Shown: positions 42,679 to 51,769 of the stretch, one piece after another | How the letters are laid out: the number at the start of each line of letters is the position of its first letter | Position numbering within the stretch: the first letter of the stretch is position 1 | Source: Bog-532 sp963830385 | Lineage (GTDB): Bacteria > Actinomycetota > Actinomycetes > Streptosporangiales > Streptosporangiaceae | DNA length: 64,000 nucleotides | Direction: 5' to 3' | NCBI GenBank assembly: GCA_963830385.1 | Contig: CAWHMD010000006.1 | Span: 372,001-436,000, forward strand | Notes under the pieces: generated by a model | What the model saw: the letters and a program-made list of their open reading frames with translations, nothing else | Database searches by the model: none | Told to the model about the DNA's origin: nothing | Position numbers and translations under genes: made by a program

Positions 42679-42692
42679 CTAGAACGTTTTAG
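42679..42692. promoter_or_regulatory. LacI operator 2
   Basis: CTAGAACGTTTTAG, 75 bp from operator 1 (about seven helical turns), on the LacI gene side of the intergenic region. Same-face spacing would allow looping and autoregulation. Confidence 0.75.
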
Positions 42693-42819
42693 GATTGAGT
42701 ATGGGTAGGGCTTGGCCGGGCGGCGCGGGGCTGGACGGCGCGCGGGCCGGCGGCGCGGGGCCAAGGGGCGCGCGGCCCGCCGGCGGCGCGAGGCCGCAGG
42801 CCGGGCCGGGGGGCCGGTG

Positions 42820-43818
42820 ATGCCGGGCGGGAAGCGGCCGACGCTGGCTGATGTCGCGGCCCGGGCGGGCGTGTCGACGGCGCTGGTGTCGATCGCGATG
42901 CGCGGGGCCAAGGGGGTCAGCGCCGCCACCCGGGAGCAGATTTTCGCCGCCGCCCGGGAGATCGGGTACCGGCCGGACGCGCGGGCGCAGCTGCTGCGCA
43001 GCCGCCGGTCCCGGCTGCTCGGCGTGCAGTTCGGCTTGCAGCACCCGTTCCACACCGACCTGGTCGAGGCCCTGTACGCGGTGGCCGAGCCGGCCGGTTA
43101 CCAGCTGGCGCTGAGCGCGGTGGCCGCCAGCCGCAGCGAGCAGCGCGCCACCGACGCCCTGCTGGCCGACCGGTGCGAGGCGCTGATCCTGATCGGCCCG
43201 CAGGCCCCGGCCGCCCGGCTGGAACAGCTGGCCGGCCAGCTGCCGGTCGTCTGCCTGGCCCGGCGGCTGCCGTCCGCACCCGGCCTGGAGGTGGTACGCA
43301 CCGCCGACGACGAGGGCGCCGCCCAGGCAGTGGACCACCTGGTGGCCATCGGTCATCGCGAGATCGTCCACATCGACGGCGGCCGGGCGCCGGGCGCGGC
43401 CGACCGGCGCCGGGGCTACCGCAGCGCCATGCGCCGCCACCGCCTGGCCGGGCAGATCCTGGCGGGCGGCCTGACCGAGGAGGACGGCGCCGCGGCCGCC
43501 CGCGCCCTGCTGGCCCGCCAGCCCCGGCCGACCGCGGTGCTCGCCTTCAACGACCAGTCCGCGGCGGGCCTGCTCGACGCGCTCCTGCGGGCCGGCGTCG
43601 CCGTCCCCGGCGAGCTCTCGGTGGTCGGCTTCGACGACAGCCGCCTGGCCCGGCTGGCCCACATCAACCTGACCACGGTCAGCCAGGACATCCCCCGGCT
43701 GGCCGACCTGGCCGTGGTCCGGGCCCTCGCCCGGGTGGAGAGCGAGCAGCCGCCGGGACCGGAGACGGTGATCGACCCGCGCCTGGTCATCCGCGGCACC
43801 ACCGCCCCGCCGGGCTGA
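42820..43818 (+). CDS. LacI family transcriptional regulator
   Basis: A 332-aa repressor: N-terminal helix-turn-helix with hinge (RPTLADVAARAGVSTALVSI, GYRPDARAQLLRSRRS) and a periplasmic-binding-protein-like sensor domain (LLGVQFGLQHPFHTDLVEAL, VVGFDDSRLARL). The ATG at 42820 is preferred because the upstream in-frame sequence is Arg/Gly-only. Its gene lies between the dehydrogenase/isomerase operon and the tartrate dehydratase-like gene, whose product is 32 nt downstream on the same strand; it probably controls all four genes. Confidence 0.9.
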   Translation: MPGGKRPTLADVAARAGVSTALVSIAMRGAKGVSAATREQIFAAAREIGYRPDARAQLLRSRRSRLLGVQFGLQHPFHTDLVEALYAVAEPAGYQLALSAVAASRSEQRATDALLADRCEALILIGPQAPAARLEQLAGQLPVVCLARRLPSAPGLEVVRTADDEGAAQAVDHLVAIGHREIVHIDGGRAPGAADRRRGYRSAMRRHRLAGQILAGGLTEEDGAAAARALLARQPRPTAVLAFNDQSAAGLLDALLRAGVAVPGELSVVGFDDSRLARLAHINLTTVSQDIPRLADLAVVRALARVESEQPPGPETVIDPRLVIRGTTAPPG

Positions 43819-43850
43819 GCCACGGCGGTCGTGATGGAATACGTCACGCG

Positions 43851-45023
<1,173 letters not shown>

Positions 45024-45111
45024 TCACCCGTTGGCCCGGCGATGTCACAGCCGGGCCCGCCTGTCTCGTCTCGGGGGCAGAACCCTTTTAAATTCCGAAA
45101 ACAAGCGGGTG

Positions 45112-46074
45112 ATGACGGTGCGGGTGTTCGTGGCGGGCGGCAGCGGGGTGCTGGGACGGCGGCTGGTGCCGCAACTGGTGGCGCGCGGCCATCAGGTGAC
45201 GGCGACGACGACCAGCACGGCCAAGCTGGGCCTGCTGGCGCAGCTGGGGGCGGACGGCGTGGTGATGGACGGGCTGGACGCGGTGTCGGTCGGGGCGGCG
45301 GTGGCGGCCGCCCGGCCGGACGCGATCGTGCAGGAGATGACCGGGCTGGCGCCGGTGCACGCCGGCAAGCCCGACCTGAAGCACGCCGACCGCTTCTTCG
45401 CCCCCACGATCCGGCTGCGCACCGAGGGAACCGATCACCTGCTGGCGGCGGCCGAGGCGACCGGGGTACCCCACGTCGTGGCGCAGAGCTTCGGCGCCTT
45501 CAACGGCATCCGTGAGGGTGGCTGGGTGAAGACCGAGGAGGATCCGCTGGACCCGGGCCCGGCCAACGTGCGGCAGGGGACGGCCGCGATCCAGCACCTG
45601 GAGGAGGTGGTCGTCAAGGCCGGCGGCGCGGCCCTGCGCTACGGCTCGCTCTACGGGCCCGGGGCCACCGACGACCAGGTCGAACTCGTCCGCAAGCGGA
45701 TACTGCCGCTGGTCGGCCGCGGCACCGGCTATATGTCTTGGGTCCACCTGGACGACGCCGCCAGCGCGACCGTGCTGGCGCTGGAACAGCAGGCGGCCGG
45801 CGTGTTCAACATCGCCGACGACGAACCGGCCCCGGCCAGCGAATGGCTCCCCTATCTGGCCGCTTGCGCCGGGGCCAAACGGCCGCGGCGGGTACCTACC
45901 TGGGTAGCGCGATTGCTGGCCGGGGAGATGGCGGTGATCATGATGACCGAGGGGCGCGGCTTCGCCAACGCCAAGGCCAAGCGGGAGCTGGGCTGGCAGC
46001 TGCGCTACCCGTCGTGGCGTCAGGGCTTCCGGGCGGAGCTGGCGCGACCGGACAGCCGGGAGGAGCTGGGGTGA
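45112..46074 (+). CDS. NAD(P)-dependent epimerase/dehydratase (extended SDR)
   Basis: A 320-aa Rossmann protein with VFVAGGSGVLGRRLVPQLV at the start, a mid region LRYGSLYGPGA in which Tyr replaces part of the usual YxxxK motif, and YMSWVHLDDAASATVLALE, typical of the epimerase clan. The stop overlaps the GTG of an ECF41-type sigma gene; ECF41 factors are classically encoded next to oxidoreductases, epimerases or carboxymuconolactone decarboxylases, so this is the cognate partner. Substrate unknown. Confidence 0.85.
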   Translation: MTVRVFVAGGSGVLGRRLVPQLVARGHQVTATTTSTAKLGLLAQLGADGVVMDGLDAVSVGAAVAAARPDAIVQEMTGLAPVHAGKPDLKHADRFFAPTIRLRTEGTDHLLAAAEATGVPHVVAQSFGAFNGIREGGWVKTEEDPLDPGPANVRQGTAAIQHLEEVVVKAGGAALRYGSLYGPGATDDQVELVRKRILPLVGRGTGYMSWVHLDDAASATVLALEQQAAGVFNIADDEPAPASEWLPYLAACAGAKRPRRVPTWVARLLAGEMAVIMMTEGRGFANAKAKRELGWQLRYPSWRQGFRAELARPDSREELG

Positions 46075-47024
46075 GCCGGGCCGAGGAGTTCGAGGAGCTG
46101 CGGCCGCTGCTGTTCTCGATCGCCTACCGGATCCTCGGCAGCGTGACCGAGGCCGAGGACGCCGTCCAGGAGAGCTGGCTGCGGTACCAGTCGGCCGCGG
46201 CCGAGGTCCGGTCGGCCAAGGCGTTCCTGTCGGCCACGGTGACCCGGATCTCGATCGACGTGCTGCGCTCGGCCCGGGTCAAGCGGGAGCAGTACGTCGG
46301 CGAGTGGTTCCCCGAGCCGCTGCTGACCGACCCCTACCAGGACCCGGAGCGGTCGGCCGAGCTGGCCGACTCGGTGTCGATGGCCGCCCTGCTGCTATTG
46401 GAACGGCTCAGCCCGCTCGAACGGGCGGTGTTCGTGCTGCGGGAGGTGTTCGGGTTCAGCTTCCCGGAGATCGCAGTCGCGGTCGAACGGTCGGAGGCGG
46501 CCTGCCGCCAGCTCGGGGCGCGGGCGCGCCGGCACATGGAGGACGGGCGGCCCCGGTTCGAAGCCGACCGGCGCGACCGGGAACGGCTGGCCACGCGGTT
46601 CTTCGGCGCGCTCTGGACGGGCGACGTCGAGGGCCTGCGCGAGCTGCTGGCGGCCGACGTCCAGCTGGTCGGCGACGGCGGCGGCAAGGCCCCGCAGTTC
46701 GCCCGGGCCATCGTCGGCGCCGGCCCGGTGGCCCAGCTCCTGGGCACCCAGTTCCCGCTGCTGGCCCAGGTCGAGGTGACGCTGGCGCCGCAGGAAGTGA
46801 ACGGCCAGCCCGGGGCCATCCTGCGCGACCGCGACGGCAAGGTGCTCGGCACCCTGGCCGTCGACGTGCTCGACGGCCAGATCCAGACGATCCGCGCGGT
46901 CAGCAACCCCGACAAGCTCGGACACCTGGGCCCGGTGGCGGACGCCTGGGCGGTCACCCGCGCCGCCAGCCAGGCCCGGCCCCGGCGTCAGCCGAGGTCG
47001 GGCAGGTCGAGCACGAAGCGGTAG
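46071..47024 (+). CDS. ECF41-type sigma factor with SnoaL-like extension (SigJ-like)
   Basis: A 317-aa sigma-70 factor: region 2 (LLFSIAYRILGSVTEAEDAV, residues 11-30), region 4 (RLSPLERAVFVLREVFGF at about 108-125 and a helix-turn-helix), and an NTF2-like domain carrying the ECF41 signature DGGGK (about residue 203). In this group the extension replaces an anti-sigma factor and modulates activity. GTG start overlaps the epimerase stop. The last ~25 residues run antisense over a decayed alcohol dehydrogenase end, so the natural C-terminus may have been changed. Confidence 0.85.
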   Translation: MSRAEEFEELRPLLFSIAYRILGSVTEAEDAVQESWLRYQSAAAEVRSAKAFLSATVTRISIDVLRSARVKREQYVGEWFPEPLLTDPYQDPERSAELADSVSMAALLLLERLSPLERAVFVLREVFGFSFPEIAVAVERSEAACRQLGARARRHMEDGRPRFEADRRDRERLATRFFGALWTGDVEGLRELLAADVQLVGDGGGKAPQFARAIVGAGPVAQLLGTQFPLLAQVEVTLAPQEVNGQPGAILRDRDGKVLGTLAVDVLDGQIQTIRAVSNPDKLGHLGPVADAWAVTRAASQARPRRQPRSGRSSTKR

Positions 47025-47065
47025 CGGACGTCACCGTCGGCCAGCCGCTCGAGGGCCTCCTGCAC
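46988..47065 (-). pseudogene. C-terminal remnant of a zinc alcohol dehydrogenase
   Basis: The minus strand reads VQEALERLADGDVRYRFVLD then LPDLG and TGA (46988-46990). The EAxERLxxGDVRYRFVxD ending is the standard C-terminus of zinc-type alcohol dehydrogenases. A stop codon lies immediately upstream in frame, so only about 25 codons survive, overlapping the 3' end of the sigma gene. Confidence 0.5.
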
Positions 47066-47104
47066 TCACCCATCCGGCCCTGTTCCGAAGCCACGCGGGC
47101 CCCA

Positions 47105-47163
47105 CCGCCGCGAGTCTCCGGAGTCCCGGCAGCCCCGGGAGTCCCGGCAGCCCCGGGAGCCAC
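47105..47163. repeat. GC-rich tandem repeat
   Basis: GGAGTCCCGGCAGCCCCG-type 18-bp units occur about three times in a row. This begins a 900-bp stretch (47066-47970) with no credible protein gene. Confidence 0.55.
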
Positions 47164-47172
47164 TGGGCCCTA

Positions 47173-47226
47173 CGTGCTCGTTGGCGCCTTTGAGCCGGCC
47201 AGGGCGTGCTCGTTGGCGCCTTTGAG
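47173..47226. repeat. 22-bp direct repeat pair
   Basis: Two exact copies starting CGTGCTCGTTGGCGCCTTTG (47173-47194 and 47205-47226), 32 bp apart. The GGCGCCTTTG core also appears in the hairpin at 10290-10341. Confidence 0.7.
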
Positions 47227-47437
47227 CACACAGGCTGCGGCGCGCCAGCGCACACCCCGGGCGGGGCCGGCCGGGGAGGGAGCCGCGCCGGGAGCGGGCA
47301 GGCAAGATCGGCCCGGCCCGCCCGCCAGCGGTGGCCGGCCGGTTCCTCCCACGGTGCCCTCCACCGGCAAGACATCACCCATCAATCACTTCGAGGCCCC
47401 GAGCCACACCAGCCCCAGGCGCCGCGGGTCCTTACCC

Positions 47438-47489
47438 GCGCGATGCCGCATTTGGGCTCGCTAGAACCGGCGCGATGCCGCATTTGGGC
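47438..47489. repeat. 20-bp direct repeat pair
   Basis: GCGCGATGCCGCATTTGGGC occurs at 47438-47457 and 47470-47489, again with a 32-bp period, the same as the 47173 pair. Confidence 0.7.
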
Positions 47490-47528
47490 CGGTTGGGCCC
47501 AGGCGCGGCCCGCGCACGAGGGTGGCCG

Positions 47529-47731
47529 GCCGGGCCCATCCCGTCGCCGTCGTCCCGCCAGCCGAACAAGCGGGCCGGACGGGCCGGGTCAAGCCGCCCG
47601 GGCTTGGCGGCTTGACGCGGCACGGCCGGTCTGCTCGGCTGAGCGGGCGGGCGACGGCGGCGACCAGGGAGGGGCCAGGCCGAAGGGGTTTTCCTCCATC
47701 CCGGAGCCTGAAGTACCCCCGCCGGAGGCAT
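47529..47731 (+). repeat. Dispersed hairpin element, copy C
   Basis: Full-length relative of copy A in the same orientation: CCCGTCGCCGTCGTCCCGCC at the left, inner TCAAGCCGCC/GGCGGCTTGA inverted repeat, CTGCTCGGCTGAGCGG, GGAGGGGCCAGGCC and the CCCCCGCCGGAGGCA tail. No coding potential. Confidence 0.75.
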
Positions 47732-47923
47732 CATCCTCTCCCGCCCTGAGACGCCCGGGTCAATTGTGACTGGCGGGACTCGTGATCACGGCGGCCCGCC
47801 GAGCCGGGAGCCCGCAGGACCGGGCGGCCGAGTGACGCGGGCCCGCTGGAGCCGGAGACCCCGCAGGACCCGAGCCGGCCGAGATGCGCCATCCCCTTGA
47901 ACCCGCACCCCTTCGTCGGTACA

Positions 47924-47935
47924 TTACTCAAGTAA
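47924..47935 (+). promoter_or_regulatory. GntR (YtrA-type) operator
   Basis: TTACT-CA-AGTAA is a 12-bp inverted repeat in an AT-rich patch 36 bp upstream of the GntR start, the expected autoregulatory position for the following ABC operon. Confidence 0.5.
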
Positions 47936-47970
47936 CTAACCAACGAGCCCGCTATCAGGAGGTGGAGGCG

Positions 47971-48378
47971 TTGCCGGAGCTGGCTGGTCTGGATGAGGGA
48001 ACGCCGCTGTTCACGCAGGTGGCCGACCGGCTGGCGGCCGAGATCGCGGACGGCGGGCTGGCCGAGGGCGAGCGGGTGCCGTCGACCAACGAGCTGGCGG
48101 CCTTTTACCGGATCAATCCGGCGACCGCGGCCAAGGGGATCAACTTGCTGGCCGACGACGGGCTGCTGGAGAAGCGGCGCGGGATCGGCATGTTCGTGGC
48201 CGACGGGGCTCGCCAGCGGCTGCTGGGGCAGCGCCGCGAGCAGTTCGCCGAGCGCTACGTGCGGCCCATGCTCAGCGAGGCGGCCCGGCTCGGCATCGAC
48301 TCCGGTGAGCTGCTCGTCCTGATCAAGGAGTACGGCCAGCGGCAGTCCAGCGACGCCCGGGGAGGTGTCACGGTATGA
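47971..48378 (+). CDS. GntR family regulator, YtrA subfamily
   Basis: A 135-aa one-domain regulator: winged helix PLFTQVADRLAAEIADGGL (about residues 12-30), RVPSTNELAAFYRINPATA and GLLEKRRGIGMFVADGA, then the short helical dimerisation tail of the YtrA group. The TTG at 47971 is chosen because AGGAGG ends 8 nt upstream; GTG at 47962 overlaps that RBS. ATGA overlap with the ABC ATPase gene; YtrA-type repressors control such ABC operons, usually in response to cell-envelope stress. Confidence 0.85.
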   Translation: MPELAGLDEGTPLFTQVADRLAAEIADGGLAEGERVPSTNELAAFYRINPATAAKGINLLADDGLLEKRRGIGMFVADGARQRLLGQRREQFAERYVRPMLSEAARLGIDSGELLVLIKEYGQRQSSDARGGVTV

Positions 48379-49280
48379 CCCCGGTGATATCGGTGGCGGG
48401 CCTGACCAGGCACTATCGCGACCAGGTGGCCCTCGACGACGTGAGCCTGGAGCTGAACGAAGGGTCGATCACCGGGCTGCTCGGCCGCAACGGAGCGGGC
48501 AAGACCACGCTGCTGCGGATCCTCGCGGGCCAGGAGTACCCGTCGGCCGGGAGCGTCCGCGTGCTCGGTGAGCCGCCGGCCGAGAACGAGCGCGTGCTGC
48601 GGCGGCTGGTGTTCGTCCGCGAGGACCAGGCCTACCCCGACATCAAGGTCGGCCACGCGCTGCGGGTCGCGTCCTGGTTCTACCCCAACTGGGATGCCCG
48701 GCTGGCGGACACGCTGGTGGCCGACTTCGGCCTGCGGCCGAGCCGGGCGATCAAGAAGCTCTCGCGCGGTATGCGCTCCGCCCTCGGCATCGCCATCGGC
48801 CTGGCCGCCCGGGCCGAGGTGACCCTGTTCGACGAGCCGTACGCGGGCCTCGACGCGGTGGCCCGGCAGATCTTCTACGACCGGCTGCTGGCGGACTACG
48901 CCGACCATCCGCGGACCATCCTGCTGTCCACCCACCTGATCGACGAGGCGGCCGCGCTGTTCGAGGGCGTGGTGGTCATCGACCGGGGCCGGGTCGTGCT
49001 CGAAGCGGCGGCCGACGGCCTGCGCGGCGTCGCGACCACCGTGAGCGGCCCGGTGCTGGCCGTGCAGGACTTCACCACCGGCCGCCCGGTCTGGAACCAG
49101 CGCCGCCTCGGATCGCAGGCGTCGGTGGTCACGGTCGGGCAGCTGGACGAGGCCTCGCGGGCCAAGGCCCGGTCGCTGGGGCTCGACCTCGAACCGCTGA
49201 CGTTGCAGCAGCTGGTGGTGCACGCGGCCGGCTGGCCCACCCCGCCCGAGGCCGCCGACCGGGAAGGGATGAGCGCATGA
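48375..49280 (+). CDS. ABC transporter ATP-binding protein
   Basis: A 301-aa ATPase with Walker A LLGRNGAGKTTLLRIL (residues 38-53), Q-loop region VREDQAY, a signature of the type KLSRGMRSALGIAIGLA, Walker B VTLFDEPYAGLDA and switch His in LLSTHLIDEAA. The ~90-residue tail resembles the C-terminal extension of YtrB/bacitracin-type exporters. Middle gene of the GntR-ATPase-permease operon, overlapped by 4 bp on both sides. Confidence 0.95.
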   Translation: MTPVISVAGLTRHYRDQVALDDVSLELNEGSITGLLGRNGAGKTTLLRILAGQEYPSAGSVRVLGEPPAENERVLRRLVFVREDQAYPDIKVGHALRVASWFYPNWDARLADTLVADFGLRPSRAIKKLSRGMRSALGIAIGLAARAEVTLFDEPYAGLDAVARQIFYDRLLADYADHPRTILLSTHLIDEAAALFEGVVVIDRGRVVLEAAADGLRGVATTVSGPVLAVQDFTTGRPVWNQRRLGSQASVVTVGQLDEASRAKARSLGLDLEPLTLQQLVVHAAGWPTPPEAADREGMSA

Positions 49281-50002
49281 GCACGCTGGTCAAGGTCGCC
49301 CGCTTCCACCTGGTGCAGCCCTACCAGTACCTGGTGGTGCTGTGGGGCGTGCTGACGTTCAGCTTCGCCGTCAACCTCGCGATCTACGCGCTGGTCCCGA
49401 TCGGGCACAACCCGCTGGGCGCGACCGATCCCGCCGTCGTCCCCGATGGCCGTTACACCGGCGCGGTGGCCAGCTTCTTCATCTACTTCCTGGTGCTCGG
49501 CATGCAGAGCATCGGCCGTTCGCTGCCGTTCGGGCTGTCGCTGGGCGTCAGCCGCCGGTCCTACTACGCCGGCACCGCGCTGCTGGCCGCCGCGCTGGCC
49601 TTCGCGGACGGGCTGGTCCTGGCGGTCCTCCAGGTGCTGGAACGGCTCACCGGCGGCTGGGGCGTGCGAATGGGCTTCTTCCGCATCCCCTACCTGCTGG
49701 CCGGGCCGTGGTACCTGACCTGGCTTACCTCGTTCGTGGCGCTGACGCTGCTGTTCGTGTACGGGATGTGGTACGGCATCGTGTTCCGGCGGTGGGGCCT
49801 CGTCGGCACCGTCGTCTTCATCGCCGCCCAGATCACCGTCCTGCTCGGGGCCGCACTGGTCGTCACCTGGGCGCGGGGCTGGACCAGCGTCGGCCACTTC
49901 TTCACCAGCCTCACCGCCGCCGGGCTGACCGGGGTGCTCGCCGTGCTGGCGTTGGCCTTGCTGGCCGGCGGGCAGGTCACGATCCGCCGCGCCACCATCT
50001 GA
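49277..50002 (+). CDS. ABC transporter permease
   Basis: A 241-aa membrane protein with six hydrophobic helices (for example LVVLWGVLTFSFAVNLAIYA at 19-38, ASFFIYFLVLGMQSIG, VALTLLFVYGMWYGIVF and AGLTGVLAVLALALLAGG). A conserved-looking loop GLSLGVSRRSYYAGT precedes helix 3, as in ABC-2 type permeases. Partner of the preceding ATPase. Confidence 0.85.
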   Translation: MSTLVKVARFHLVQPYQYLVVLWGVLTFSFAVNLAIYALVPIGHNPLGATDPAVVPDGRYTGAVASFFIYFLVLGMQSIGRSLPFGLSLGVSRRSYYAGTALLAAALAFADGLVLAVLQVLERLTGGWGVRMGFFRIPYLLAGPWYLTWLTSFVALTLLFVYGMWYGIVFRRWGLVGTVVFIAAQITVLLGAALVVTWARGWTSVGHFFTSLTAAGLTGVLAVLALALLAGGQVTIRRATI

Positions 50003-50042
50003 CCCGGCCCGGGCCGGTTCGGCCCGGTACGGAAGGAGAGCG

Positions 50043-50372
50043 ATGATCCCCGTCATCCCGCTGCCCGGCTTTCCCGGTCCCGGCCGGCCCGGTCCCGACC
50101 GGGAGCTTGGGGCCGACCTGCTGGCGTCGGACGTCGACCGCGACGTCGCCGCCGACGTGCTGTGTGCCGCCGTCGCCGACGGCCGGATCACGCTGGCCGA
50201 GCTCGACCAGCGGCTGGAGGACGTGCTGTCCGCCCGCACGCTCCGCGGCGTCGCCCGGGTGATCGCCGACCTGCCCGGCCCCCGGGCGGCCGCGCCGGTG
50301 CCGCCACCCGCGGCCGAAACCCGCTGGTCCCTGCTCCAGTCGCTGGTGGCGAGGCAACCGCTGGTGGCGTAG
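50043..50372 (+). CDS. DUF1707 domain protein
   Basis: A 109-aa protein with one DUF1707 domain at about residues 25-80 (LLASDVDRDVAADVL, DGRITLAELDQRLEDVLSAR, VARVIADLP), a helical SHOCT-like module common in actinobacterial membrane or regulatory proteins. AAGGAGAG precedes the ATG; 40 nt after the permease, so possibly in its operon. Function unknown. Confidence 0.8.
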   Translation: MIPVIPLPGFPGPGRPGPDRELGADLLASDVDRDVAADVLCAAVADGRITLAELDQRLEDVLSARTLRGVARVIADLPGPRAAAPVPPPAAETRWSLLQSLVARQPLVA

Positions 50373-50380
50373 GCGACCGC

Positions 50381-50414
50381 GTCGGGCCCCGGCCAGCAGC
50401 GGCCGGGGCCCGAC
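50381..50414. terminator. 14-bp stem hairpin between convergent genes
   Basis: GTCGGGCCCCGGCC (50381-50394) and GGCCGGGGCCCGAC (50401-50414) with loop AGCAGC. It lies between the ends of the convergent DUF1707 gene and minus-strand operon, fitting a bidirectional terminator. Confidence 0.65.
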
Positions 50415-50429
50415 GTCCTGATCAGGCGA

Positions 50430-51053
50430 TCAGCCCGAGGTCACGGGACCGCCGGAACTGGCGTGCCCGCTGGTACCCGGGCCGGTCGGCGGTGTCGGCG
50501 CGGTCGGCAGGCTCACGCAGCTCGGCGCCGGAGCCGAGGTCAGCCGGCCCGCCATCTCGCTTATCCTCGTCTTGCCGTGAGTGGCCGTCACCGCGCCCAC
50601 CACGAAGATGTCCCCGGCCGGGATGCCCCAGGCCTTCACGGTGATCGAGCCGTCCCGCGAGCGGCCGCCCTGCACGGTGATAGGGCCCTTTTCCTTCACG
50701 GCGGGCGGCCGCAGCGAGCGGATGCTCGGGCATCCCGCCCGGACCGGCACCACGACCACCCGGTCACCGAGCTGGCTCAGCTTCGCGTTGGCCTGGGCGA
50801 TCCCGGCCTGCTGGTAGACGGCGAGGCTGACCGAGCCGTCTCCGTTGGTGGTCACCGCGTAGGCCGGGGCGCCGCTGGTGGCCACCAGGGCACCGGCGGT
50901 GGCCGCGACCGCGACTCCGCCCGCCCCGGCCGCCAGCACCGCGCGACGGGCCACGAAGGGCCGGCGCGATGCCGCGTGCGGCCGGGTGCCGGCCAGCATC
51001 GGCCCGTGCTGGCTCATGAGGTCGTCGTAGAGCTGATCAGCGAACTTGGTCAT
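50430..51053 (-). CDS. Membrane-anchored partner of the ECF sigma factor
   Basis: A 207-aa protein with a short cytoplasmic head (about 35 residues), a hydrophobic anchor (AVLAAGAGGVAVAATAGALV, residues 38-57) and an exported domain of about 100 residues ending in a Pro/Ser/Gly-rich tail. Its ATG overlaps the sigma factor stop, the usual place for an anti-sigma factor, but no ZAS zinc motif is visible. Possibly a membrane-bound anti-sigma or a secreted partner. Confidence 0.6.
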   Translation of the reverse strand: MTKFADQLYDDLMSQHGPMLAGTRPHAASRRPFVARRAVLAAGAGGVAVAATAGALVATSGAPAYAVTTNGDGSVSLAVYQQAGIAQANAKLSQLGDRVVVVPVRAGCPSIRSLRPPAVKEKGPITVQGGRSRDGSITVKAWGIPAGDIFVVGAVTATHGKTRISEMAGRLTSAPAPSCVSLPTAPTPPTGPGTSGHASSGGPVTSG

Positions 51054-51646
51054 TGCCTGTCTCCCCTGTTCTGGTTGCTAACGCTGGTGCCGGCGCCAGG
51101 GCCGGTCTGGCGGCGCAGCCGGGCGCGGGTCCGCATCAGCCGCATCCGCACCGTGCCCGGCGCCAGCCCGAGGGCGGCGGCCGCCTCGTTCGGCCGCAGC
51201 CCGGCGACGTCCACCAGCTCGACCACCGCGCGGTCCCGCTCCGGCAGCGCGGCCACCCCGGTGACCAGCTGCCGCCCGGCCCGCTCGGCGTCGATCCGGT
51301 CGAGCAGCTCATCGACCTGATCGGGGTCCAGGTCCCGGCGGCCGGCGAGCCGCTGCAGCTTGTGCTGCTGCTGGCGGTAGGCCTCGCAGTGCGAGGCGTA
51401 GACGCGCCGGGCGATGCCGAACACCCAGGCGCGAGGGGTGCCTTTTTTCGGATCGAAAGAGCCGAAGCCGGTGATCACCGCCACGAACGTGTCGGCGGTC
51501 AGGTCGGCGACGATGTGCGGATCGGTACTGCGACGGGCGAAGTACGCCGTCACCGCGTCGACGTTCGCCCGGTAGATCCGCTCGAATTCGGCGGTGGCGC
51601 CCCTGTCCGCCACCGCCGGCCGTGTCTGCGCTGTCCTGTCGGTCAC
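51050..51646 (-). CDS. ECF RNA polymerase sigma factor
   Basis: A 198-aa sigma factor: region 2 at about residues 20-90 (FERIYRANVDAVTAYFARRS, FDPKKGTPRAWVFGIARRV) and region 4 at about 130-180 (ALPERDRAVVELVDVAGL, LGLAPGTVRMRLMRTRARL). Coupled to the membrane protein gene. Divergent from the SPFH gene across a strongly AT-rich spacer that likely holds its own promoter. Confidence 0.9.
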   Translation of the reverse strand: MTDRTAQTRPAVADRGATAEFERIYRANVDAVTAYFARRSTDPHIVADLTADTFVAVITGFGSFDPKKGTPRAWVFGIARRVYASHCEAYRQQQHKLQRLAGRRDLDPDQVDELLDRIDAERAGRQLVTGVAALPERDRAVVELVDVAGLRPNEAAAALGLAPGTVRMRLMRTRARLRRQTGPGAGTSVSNQNRGDRQ

Positions 51647-51708
51647 GTATCTAGTTGCCGTTCCGCCGCCGACGCGTCACACCCTATTTTCGGCCAATGG
51701 ACCCCGGA

Positions 51709-51758
51709 CGGTAATTGATATTATTCTGCTAATTAATTGATAGCCTATTTTTTAACAG
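51709..51758 (+). promoter_or_regulatory. AT-rich promoter region of the SPFH gene
   Basis: A run of about 50 bp of mostly A/T (TAATTGATATTATTCTGC, AATTAATTGATAG) in front of the SPFH RBS (GGGGAG). ATTGAT is repeated. No exact -35/-10 spacing stands out. Confidence 0.35.
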
Positions 51759-51769
51759 GGGAGCGTCCG

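Noticed and set aside
47173..47489. CRISPR-like array at the 32-bp period repeats
   Set aside because: Only two copies of each of two unrelated units, spacers of about 10-12 bp, no cas genes.
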